A stretch of 64,000 nt of DNA from DASWOJ01 sp964242415 (GTDB taxonomy: Bacteria; Pseudomonadota; Alphaproteobacteria; Acetobacterales; Acetobacteraceae). Of this stretch, positions 57,539-64,000 are shown in pieces. The DNA lies in NCBI GenBank assembly GCA_964242415.1, contig CAXTAT010000013.1, positions 62,001 through 126,000 on the forward strand. The letters are read 5' to 3'. Position numbers and translations under genes: made by a program. The first letter of the stretch is position 1, and every line of letters starts with the position of its first letter. The notes beneath the pieces are model-generated. The model saw only the letters and a list, made by a program, of their open reading frames with translations, did not search any database and had not been told where the DNA came from.

Positions 57539-59425
57539 CTAGAGGAACAGGGTTTCTGCCGGGTGCTGCCGGGCCTGCGCGGCGGCGCGCACCGAGGTGT
57601 TGGCGGCCCCGAACCCGGCATAGCCGTCCCGGCGCTGCACGACCTCGAAGAAGAACCGCTCGCGGAAGGCATCGGTGTAGAGGTGCCAGAACCGGCCGTC
57701 GCCGTCGCTGTCATACAGCAGCCCATGGCGTTGCAGCTCGGCCAGCGCGGCGTCGTCCAGCCCCCAGCGCGCGGCCAGGTCATCATAGTAGTTGTCCGGC
57801 ATCGGCAGCACCGGGGCGCCCAGCGCCTCCAGCGCCAGGGCCGCGCGCCCGATGTCCGGCGCGGCCAGCGCGACGTGATGTACCCCGGCCCCGGCAAAGG
57901 CCGAGACGAACCGCCCCGTCGCGGTGCCCCGGCTGTCCGAGGCGTTCAGCGCCAGGCGCACCCCCCCGCCGGGGCTGACCAGGGCGCGGCTGCGCACCAG
58001 GCCATAGGGGTCCGAGGTCTCCAACTGCGGCTGCGGCAGCAGGCCGAACACCGCGCGCCAGAACAGCACGAACCCGTCCATCCGGCCGGCCGGCAGCGCC
58101 TGCACCAAGTGATCGATGCTCGCCAGCCCGGCTGGGCCTGCCAGCCCGGCAGCGCCCTCCGTCCCGGGCAGCAAGTCGAAGTCGTCCTCCCAAAACGCCG
58201 GCCCGGTCGTTTCCGGCCCAACCAGGTAGACCAGCGTGCCATCAGGCGCCCGGACAGCGGGGATGCGCCGCTCCCCGGCGCCGATCCGCTCCTGCCACGG
58301 CGGGCACAGCAGCGCCTCCGCCCGGGCCAGCGTGCCCGCCACGTCGTCCACCCGCAGCGCCATGGCGCAGACCGACGCGCCATGCTGCTGGAAATGCTCG
58401 GCGGCGGCGCTGTCCTGCTCCGCGTTCAGCACCATGTTGATCCCGCCCTGCCGGTATAGCTCCACCGCCTTGGATCGGTGCCGCCCGGCCTGGCCGAAGC
58501 CCAGGCTGCCCAGGAACCCCGCCAGGTCCGCACCGGCAGCCTCGTCCACGGCGAACTCCAGGAACTCGATGCCGCCCAGCGCCGGGGCAGGGGGCAGGCC
58601 GGCGCCCCCGCCGGCCTCAGCCTCGGCCAGGATCAGGGAGCGCAGCCCGTCCCTGGCATTCAGCCGGGCCGGAGCGGCGCGGAAGTCGTCGTTGAACACC
58701 TCAAGCGACAGCGGCCCCCGGTAGCCCGACGCCAGCACGGCGCGGGTGAAGCCAGTCACGTCCAGGTCGCCCTGCCCGGGGAAGTTGCGGAAATGCCGGC
58801 TCCAGCTCAGCACGTCCATGGACAGCCGCGGCGCGTCGGCCAACTGCACGAAGAAGATGCGCTCGCCAGGCACCGCCGCCAGCCCGGCCGGGTCGTCACG
58901 CAGCGCCAGGGTGTGGAAGCTGTCCACGATCAGCCCCAGCGCCGGGTGCGCCGCCTGCTGCACGATGCGCCACGCATGGCCCCACAGGCGGATGTGCCGG
59001 CCCCAGGACAGCGCCTCGAACCCGATGCGCAGGCCGCGGCTGGCGGCGCGCCCGGCCATCTCGCGCAGGTCCGCGGCGGCGCGGGCGTCGTCATCCAGCG
59101 CGGCGGGCAGGGTGTTGCTGCACACCAGCAGTAGGTCCGCGCCCAGCGCCTGCATCACGTCGAACTTGCGCTCGGCGCGGTCCAGGTTGCGGGACCGCGC
59201 CGGCTCCGGCATCGCCTCGAAGTCGCGGAACGGCTGGTACAGGTCGATGCCCAGCCCCAGGCTCTCGGCGATGCGCCGCACGTCGGCCGGCGACCCGTCG
59301 AAGGCGAGCAGGTCGGCCTCCATGATCTCCACGCCGTCGAACCCGGCAGCGGCGGCAGCCTCCAGCTTCTCCGGCAGGCTGCCGCTCAGGGCGACGGTGG
59401 CGATGCACTTCCGCAGCGGCGCCAT
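57539..59425 (-). CDS. quiC: Two-domain 3-dehydroshikimate dehydratase (sugar isomerase-like + HPPD-like)
   Basis: 628 residues from ATG 59425. The N-terminal half (about 1-275) is an AP_endonuc_2-type TIM barrel: KCIATVALSGSLPEKLEAAAAAGFDGVEIMEAD, GFEALSWGRHI, DSFHTLA, FVQLADAPR and SLEVFND carry the metal Glu/His/Asp residues. The C-terminal half (about 285-628) is HPPD-like with two vicinal-oxygen-chelate modules (ASIDHLVQALP..., GVHHVALAAPDI..., FFFEVVQRRDGYAGFGAAN). This fusion is the QuiC1 form, which turns 3-dehydroshikimate into protocatechuate. It lies between aroQ (one-base gap) and pcaHG. Confidence 0.9.
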   Translation of the reverse strand: MAPLRKCIATVALSGSLPEKLEAAAAAGFDGVEIMEADLLAFDGSPADVRRIAESLGLGIDLYQPFRDFEAMPEPARSRNLDRAERKFDVMQALGADLLLVCSNTLPAALDDDARAAADLREMAGRAASRGLRIGFEALSWGRHIRLWGHAWRIVQQAAHPALGLIVDSFHTLALRDDPAGLAAVPGERIFFVQLADAPRLSMDVLSWSRHFRNFPGQGDLDVTGFTRAVLASGYRGPLSLEVFNDDFRAAPARLNARDGLRSLILAEAEAGGGAGLPPAPALGGIEFLEFAVDEAAGADLAGFLGSLGFGQAGRHRSKAVELYRQGGINMVLNAEQDSAAAEHFQQHGASVCAMALRVDDVAGTLARAEALLCPPWQERIGAGERRIPAVRAPDGTLVYLVGPETTGPAFWEDDFDLLPGTEGAAGLAGPAGLASIDHLVQALPAGRMDGFVLFWRAVFGLLPQPQLETSDPYGLVRSRALVSPGGGVRLALNASDSRGTATGRFVSAFAGAGVHHVALAAPDIGRAALALEALGAPVLPMPDNYYDDLAARWGLDDAALAELQRHGLLYDSDGDGRFWHLYTDAFRERFFFEVVQRRDGYAGFGAANTSVRAAAQARQHPAETLFL

Positions 59426-59426
59426 G

Positions 59427-59894
59427 CTATCCCACCCCCTCGTCGATCCCGTCAGTGTCATCGATCAGCCGGGCCAGCCGGCGCAGCGCCAGCAGGTAGC
59501 CCTGCGTGCCGAAGCCCGCAATGACGCCGTCCGCCCGCAGCGACACGTAGGAATGGTGCCGGAAGGCCTCCCGCTTGTGGACGTTGCTGATGTGGACCTC
59601 GATCACCGGCGGCTCGAACGTATTGAGGGCGTCGAGGATCGCCACCGAAGTATGGGTGAAGGCGGCCGGGTTGATGGCGATGCCGCCCGCGTCCTCCCGC
59701 GCCGCATGGATCCAATCGATGATCTCGTACTCGCGGTTGCTCTGGTGAAACCGCAGGTCGAGGCGCAGCTCGGCGGCCAGCGTCCGGCAGTCCCGTTCCA
59801 CGTCGGCCAGCGTCTCATGGCCATAGATCTCGGGCTGCCGGCGGCCTAGCAGGTTCAGGTTCGGCCCATTCAGGACATACACCAATCGGGTCAT
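59427..59894 (-). CDS. aroQ: Type II 3-dehydroquinate dehydratase
   Basis: 155 residues from ATG 59894. VYVLNGPNLNLLGRRQPEIYGHETLADVE has the active-site Tyr and Arg; HQSNREYEIIDWIHAA, GIAINPAAFTHTSVAI and EVHISNVHKREAFRHHSYVS (catalytic His) follow. It dehydrates 3-dehydroquinate to 3-dehydroshikimate. Genome context (quiC, pcaHG) points to quinate catabolism, though it could also serve biosynthesis. Coupled to quiC downstream. Confidence 0.94.
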   Translation of the reverse strand: MTRLVYVLNGPNLNLLGRRQPEIYGHETLADVERDCRTLAAELRLDLRFHQSNREYEIIDWIHAAREDAGGIAINPAAFTHTSVAILDALNTFEPPVIEVHISNVHKREAFRHHSYVSLRADGVIAGFGTQGYLLALRRLARLIDDTDGIDEGVG

Positions 59895-59916
59895 GCAACA
59901 CCCCCAACATGGACTG

Positions 59917-60052
59917 CTTCTCCCTCTCCCTCCAGGAGAGGGCCGGGGTGAGGGCGGCGGCAAGGGCCTAGTCTTCCCGCTTGAGAACGAAACCCGCTCC
60001 CAACCCGGCAGGGTTCAGCCCATGCAGCCCCCCTAACCCCAGCCCTCTCCCG
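59917..60052. repeat. Paired inverted copies of intergenic repeat family A
   Basis: Forward copy 59919-59956 (CTTCTCCCTCTCCCTCCAGG, then AGAGGGCCGGGGTGAGGG) and a shorter inverted copy 60030-60051 (CCCTAACCCCAGCCCTCTCC), between aroQ and aroE. Confidence 0.7.
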
Positions 60053-60096
60053 CACGAACCAGGCGGCAACAGCGCGCCAGAGGCGGTTGCCCCAGG

Positions 60097-60921
60097 TCAA
60101 ACCAGCGGGACCGTCATCTGCCGGATCAACGGCGCGGTGTCCGGCCGAATGCCGCGCCACCAGGCGAATGCCTCCGCCGCCTGCTCCACCAACATGCCCA
60201 CCCCATCCGCAAGCCGGCCCGCGCCGGACGCCCGCGCCACGTGCAGGAACGGCGTCAGCCCTTTGCCGTAGGCCAGCTCGTACGCCAGGCACCCCGGCGC
60301 GAAGCTGGCCGCAGGCACCGGCGGCAACTCGCCGAACAGGCTGGCCGAGGTCGCATTGATCACCAGGTCGAACGGCGGCTCGCCAGCAAGGCCACCGTAA
60401 CCCATGCTCACGGGTGCACCGTAGGGCAGGAACTCCGCCACCAGCTCCTGCGCCTTCCCGACCTCCCGGTTCGCCACCACCAGCGCAGCCGGCGCCGCCT
60501 GCAGGAACGGCAGCATCGCGCCACGCACCGCCCCCCCGGCGCCGAGCAGCAGCACCCGCCGTCCAGCCAGGGCCACGCCCAGGTTGCGCTGGATGTCGGT
60601 CAGCAGGCCGGCGCCATCGGTGTTGTCGGCAACGGCCTCGCCGCCCTCGAACCGCAAGGTATTCACCGCGCCAGCCAGCCGCGCCCGGTCCAGCAGCTGG
60701 TCCGCATAGGCGAAGGCGTCCAGCTTGAACGGCGCAGTGACGTTCATGCCCAGCCCACCAGCGTGCCGGAACCGGTCCACCGCCGCCGCAAAGCCGCCGG
60801 ACGGTGCCAGCAGGGGCACGTAGCTGATCGCCTGCCCGGCCGCGTCGGCAAAGGCGGCATGGATCATCGGCGACTTGCTCTGGGCGATGGGGTTGCCGAT
60901 CACCGCATATTGGTCCGTCAT
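60097..60921 (-). CDS. aroE: Shikimate dehydrogenase
   Basis: 274 residues from ATG 60921. Substrate loop NPIAQSKSPMIH, MNVTAPFKLDAFAYAD with the catalytic Lys, GAVNTLRF, DNTDGAGLLTDIQRNLG, the NADP motif LLLGAGGAVRGAMLPFL, VINATSASL and the end DGVGMLVEQAAEAFAWWRG. It interconverts 3-dehydroshikimate and shikimate. The canonical SKS loop makes this the true AroE; the paralogue at 55123-55953 lacks it. It heads the run aroE-aroQ-quiC-pcaH-pcaG and may feed shikimate into it. Confidence 0.94.
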   Translation of the reverse strand: MTDQYAVIGNPIAQSKSPMIHAAFADAAGQAISYVPLLAPSGGFAAAVDRFRHAGGLGMNVTAPFKLDAFAYADQLLDRARLAGAVNTLRFEGGEAVADNTDGAGLLTDIQRNLGVALAGRRVLLLGAGGAVRGAMLPFLQAAPAALVVANREVGKAQELVAEFLPYGAPVSMGYGGLAGEPPFDLVINATSASLFGELPPVPAASFAPGCLAYELAYGKGLTPFLHVARASGAGRLADGVGMLVEQAAEAFAWWRGIRPDTAPLIRQMTVPLV

Positions 60922-61475
60922 GCCAGCGTTGTCCCGCAGGGACGGGCCATCACGCAAGGGCCGGTACGGCCAGCGTTGCACGCCGCCGCGCGCCCGGGAC
61001 ATCCACCCGCATCTCGGCATAGTCCTAGCCGGGCTGCCGCTTACCGCCGCCACCTGCCGGCTCGGAGCCGGACGCTCCACCGCCCGTCGCGGGGCCAGCC
61101 GGGCTGGCGTCCAGGGCGTCACGCAGCGGGCCGGCATTTAAAACATTCACGCGATATTACTTTTGTAAAGTTATGTTATGACCATTGTCAATAGACCGGT
61201 ATTCTAACCACTCAGGCATTATTACTTCTGCCAAATTATATTATGGCCGTTGTCAAGAGGCAATATCTTCAAAACTCGAAATATAAAGTAAGCTATCGTT
61301 TGACAGCAGTTGCCTGGCGTGACCCTTGTCCCGCCGCGGTGGTTTCCCGCAGCTTAAGGCGAGGGCGCCGCGGCCCGCGTCGCCAGCAGCGATTGGCGAA
61401 ATTAGTAAAGCAAGGCTGCGAGCACGAACAAGAGAACGGCCAAAAGGCCGCATCATGCTTATTTGGGAATAGAAA
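60922..61475. other. Long intergenic region with an AT-rich regulatory-looking island
   Basis: About 550 bases between the divergent aroE and the secreted protease-like gene. The first 220 bases hold no gene. From 61140 to 61300 GC drops sharply and a 40-bp direct repeat is present. From 61300 to 61470 the sequence rises again in GC with no frame of interest; a purine-poor leader precedes ATG 61476. Confidence 0.5.
61155..61259. repeat. 40-bp imperfect direct repeat, 65 bp apart
   Basis: 61155-61194 (TATTACTTTTGTAAAGTTAT...) and 61220-61259 (TATTACTTCTGCCAAATTAT...) match at 32 of 40 positions without gaps; both end in (A/G)TTGTCAA(T/G)AG. The offset of 65 bases is about six helical turns, as for tandem protein binding sites. 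AT-rich against a GC-rich background. Confidence 0.75.
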
Positions 61476-63938
61476 ATGCCGAGCACCTCTACCAGCAATC
61501 TCACGATCATACCGACCTTTGACAGCTCGATCACCAGCCTCGCCAACGCCGCTACGATCGAGGCCACGATCAACACGGCCATAGCGGCGCTTGAGAACGA
61601 CGTCACGGCCAATGCACCCGTCACGGTCTCGATCGATTTCAAGAACATCACCACCGGTCTTGCGAACAGTCTCACCCCGCAAAGCGACATCAGCTATTCC
61701 ACCTACCTCGCCGCCCTCCAGGCCGACCCGAACAAATCAGCGAATGACGCCACCGCCCTCGCCACCATGCCCGCAGGACCGAACACCGGGATCAACAACG
61801 ATACAGACGTCCTTCTCACCGGGGCCGATCTCGCGGCTCTTGGGCAGACGGCAGCGGCCAGCGCCCTCGTCAGCGGGAACGGAGGCTTCGACAGCGTGCT
61901 CAGCTTCAATTTCGGCATAATCAACGACTCCAGGACCAATGCCGATCCCAATAGATACGACCTGCAGGCCACGGCCACCCACGAGATAGACGAAATTCTC
62001 GGCATCGGTGGAAATGGCTCGAGCTTGTACCAGGCGGGCGTAACGCCCCCAGCCTCGCTTCCGAGCGATGTCAGCGGGTTGGATTTCTTCCGCTACAGCG
62101 CCCCGGGCGTCAGGAGCTTCACCTACGATCCCACCCAATCGGCATACTTCTCCATCGATGGCGGCGTGACGAAGCTGGTGAACTTCAACCAGCAGAACGG
62201 CGCTGGCGGCCCGGATTTCGGGGACTGGGGAAACCCCCAAGGAACCGGGTCGGGCAATACCCCGGCGAACGTGCAGGATGCCTTCGGCACCCCCGGCGGA
62301 GCGGCAAACCTGGGTCGCAACGAGCTGACGGCGCTCGATGTCGTCGGCTGGACCCTGACCCCCGCCGGCATGATTGCGGACGGGCTGTCATCGCCCGTGC
62401 CATCGGTCATCGGCGGCACGCAGGCCGGGCAGGCGACGACCGACGAGGCGGCGGTCAAGCCGTTCGCCGCGGTCACCCTCACCGACTCCAACGCCGGCGC
62501 CCCAACCGAGACGGTGACCGTGACACCCAGCAAGACGGCGAACGGGACGCTGTTGGACCCGAACGCGGCCACGGACGGCAGCACGTTGAGCGGCGGCGTC
62601 CTCACCGCGACCGGCAGCGCGGCCCAGGTGCAGGCAGACCTGCGCGCCCTGGTGTTCACTCCCACGGCGCACGAGGCCACGCCCGGCACGCAAGTCACCA
62701 CCGCTTTCACCATCAGCGACACCAACTCCGCAAGCCAGACCACCACCAACAGCACGGCCTCGGTGGTGGCGACCGCAAAGGATGACGCGCCCACCATCGC
62801 CGGCGCCAAGGCGGGCCAGACCACGTCCGGCACCAAAGCTGTCAATCCGTTCGCCGGTGTCGCCGTCACCGACCCTGACGCGGGCACCCAGGACAGCCTC
62901 ACCATTACGCTGACCGGTGCCGGGGGCACTGCGACCGACGCCGACGGCCTGCTGTCCGGCACCGGCCTGACCAAGACCGGCACGGGCACCTACACGCTCG
63001 CCGCCACCGGCCCGGCCTCGCTCAGCAGCGAGCTTGATGCCCTCACCTTCTCCCCCGTCGAGACCGGGGTGGCGGCAGGCGGGACCGTGACCACGGACTT
63101 CGTCCTCGCCGCAAGCCAGACGGCGGGCGGCAGCACGGCCACGGCCACGAACAGCACGGTCACCGTGGTGGCGGCGGCAGTGCAGAACATCATCAACGGC
63201 CCGGCCGGCGGCTGGGCCGTGCTGAACGGCACGTCAGGCGCGGACGTGATCACCGCGCATGGCTGGGCCAACGCGATCTTCGGCCACGGGGGTGCGGACA
63301 TCATCAACGCCGGCGACGGCGGAGCCTACGTGGACGTGGCCGGCGGGGGCGCGACCGTGACGCTGGGCGGCAGTTGGAACGCCGTCGTGGGCGGCGACGG
63401 CACCGTCACGGTCAAGGGGGCGCCGGACGGCTATACCGGGGTCACGCTGGGCAACGGCAACGACACGGTGCAGGTCGGCGGGCAGCATGACATCATCCTG
63501 CTCGGCAACGGTACGAACCTGGTCAGCGGCACGCAGGGGATGGCGTTCATCACGACAGGCTCGGGTAACGACACGATCAAGCTCGGGGGTTCCGGCAGCA
63601 CTGTCAACGCGGGCACAGGCACGAACAGCATCACGGGCGGCACCGGCCAGGACACCTTCGTGATGCCGAAGGCGGGCCAGGGCTTCGACGGCATCACGGG
63701 CTTTACGGAAACCAACGGCGACGTGCTCGACCTGCGCGCGGCGCTGGCCGCCACGAGCTGGAACGGCAAGGCGGCGACGCTCGGCAACTACCTGAAGGTG
63801 ACCGACAGCGGGGGCAGCGCCACGCTCCTGGTGGCGCCATCCGGCAGCGGAGGCGGCACGGCGGTCGCCACGCTGAACGGGTCGGGCAACCTCGGCCTGG
63901 CCGACCTGCTCAGCCACCATTCGCTGCTGACGAGCTGA
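61476..63938 (+). CDS. Secreted metalloprotease-like protein with repeat domains and calcium-binding (RTX-type) C-terminus
   Basis: 820 residues. No N-terminal signal peptide is seen, which with the C-terminal glycine-rich repeats suits type I secretion. Residues 1-300 resemble a zinc protease domain (NF038122-like): SIDFKNITTG, LSFNFGIINDS and ATHEIDEILGIGG near 166-178, where the third zinc ligand position is Glu instead of His (HEIDE); NELTALDVVGWTL closes it. Two cadherin-like repeats of about 110 residues (both opening with G..AGQ.T....AV.PFAGV.VTD) follow at about 310-560. From 580 on, GG-ADIINAGDGG, GNGNDTVQVGG, GSGNDTIKLGG and GTGQDTFVMPKAG are hemolysin-type repeats, then a VLDLRAAL end domain. 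Confidence 0.8.
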   Translation: MPSTSTSNLTIIPTFDSSITSLANAATIEATINTAIAALENDVTANAPVTVSIDFKNITTGLANSLTPQSDISYSTYLAALQADPNKSANDATALATMPAGPNTGINNDTDVLLTGADLAALGQTAAASALVSGNGGFDSVLSFNFGIINDSRTNADPNRYDLQATATHEIDEILGIGGNGSSLYQAGVTPPASLPSDVSGLDFFRYSAPGVRSFTYDPTQSAYFSIDGGVTKLVNFNQQNGAGGPDFGDWGNPQGTGSGNTPANVQDAFGTPGGAANLGRNELTALDVVGWTLTPAGMIADGLSSPVPSVIGGTQAGQATTDEAAVKPFAAVTLTDSNAGAPTETVTVTPSKTANGTLLDPNAATDGSTLSGGVLTATGSAAQVQADLRALVFTPTAHEATPGTQVTTAFTISDTNSASQTTTNSTASVVATAKDDAPTIAGAKAGQTTSGTKAVNPFAGVAVTDPDAGTQDSLTITLTGAGGTATDADGLLSGTGLTKTGTGTYTLAATGPASLSSELDALTFSPVETGVAAGGTVTTDFVLAASQTAGGSTATATNSTVTVVAAAVQNIINGPAGGWAVLNGTSGADVITAHGWANAIFGHGGADIINAGDGGAYVDVAGGGATVTLGGSWNAVVGGDGTVTVKGAPDGYTGVTLGNGNDTVQVGGQHDIILLGNGTNLVSGTQGMAFITTGSGNDTIKLGGSGSTVNAGTGTNSITGGTGQDTFVMPKAGQGFDGITGFTETNGDVLDLRAALAATSWNGKAATLGNYLKVTDSGGSATLLVAPSGSGGGTAVATLNGSGNLGLADLLSHHSLLTS

Positions 63939-64000
63939 GGGTCGCCCACGGCTCCAGCGGGTGGCCGACCCGGCGGCCATGCGGCTGGTGCGAGGGGGAC

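Noticed and set aside
63939..64000. GGGTCGCCCAC...GGTGGCCGACCC hairpin after the last gene considered as terminator
   Set aside because: Pairing has mismatches, there is no T-run, and the window ends too soon to judge.
1..64000. tRNA, rRNA and riboswitch genes
   Set aside because: No T-arm-like GTTCRANTC context with matching acceptor arms, no rRNA segments and no known riboswitch core were noticed; a covariance search would be needed for certainty.

Overview
The window is high-GC DNA (roughly 70% by eye, with short AT-rich islands near 1-120, 15600-15720 and 61140-61300). The house-keeping order hemY / mitofilin-like gene / hemD / hemC facing tsaD-rlmJ-gpsA-murJ-trpS is an alphaproteobacterial arrangement. 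Together with protein style (Uma2, DUF1800/DUF1501 pair, DUF6489, TarD) it points to Rhodospirillales, most probably Acetobacteraceae; that placement is inference.

Layout. 1-600: 3' end of an unknown CxxC protein. 626-5011: D-tartrate dehydratase facing an SDR that is coupled to an internally duplicated alpha/beta-hydrolase/TPR protein. 5049-6065: scar made of a broken IS630-type transposase, the C-terminal remnant of an RpfF-like crotonase, and two palindromes. 6103-8699: Hpt protein and REC-PAS-GGDEF-EAL regulator. 9394-15081: KAS-like remnant, EmrAB-type pump with MarR regulator, small secreted protein, MFS exporter. 15732-22717: Uma2, HD hydrolase, DUF1800/DUF1501 pair, enolase-superfamily enzyme with a GMC oxidoreductase. 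23000-27558: small secreted proteins, catalase-like protein, uracil-DNA glycosylase, M23-like protein, MBL hydrolase.

27493-38737 is the core region: tetrapyrrole synthesis (hemC, hemD, hemY) in one run with a Mic60-like membrane protein, facing t6A synthesis (tsaD), rlmJ, gpsA, murJ and trpS. 38941-41728: crotonase, then a [3Fe-4S]-type ferredoxin coupled to a P450. 42334-50858: ATP-grasp protein, sensor kinase, and a surface polysaccharide block (GT25, epimerase fragment, O-antigen ligase, GT9, GT4).

50855-60921 is a catabolic island for quinate/shikimate-type compounds: TetR and operator, SDR, MHS-family transporter, two AroE-type dehydrogenases, type II dehydroquinase, two-domain dehydroshikimate dehydratase, and protocatechuate 3,4-dioxygenase PcaH/PcaG. 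Together they would import hydroaromatics and convert them to protocatechuate and carboxymuconate; later steps (pcaB, C, D) are not in the window. Two tandem small lipoprotein genes sit inside this region. 61476-63938 encodes a secreted metalloprotease-like, repeat-rich protein preceded by a 40-bp direct repeat.

Two families of short palindromic intergenic repeats recur through the window. No tRNA, rRNA or CRISPR array was seen.
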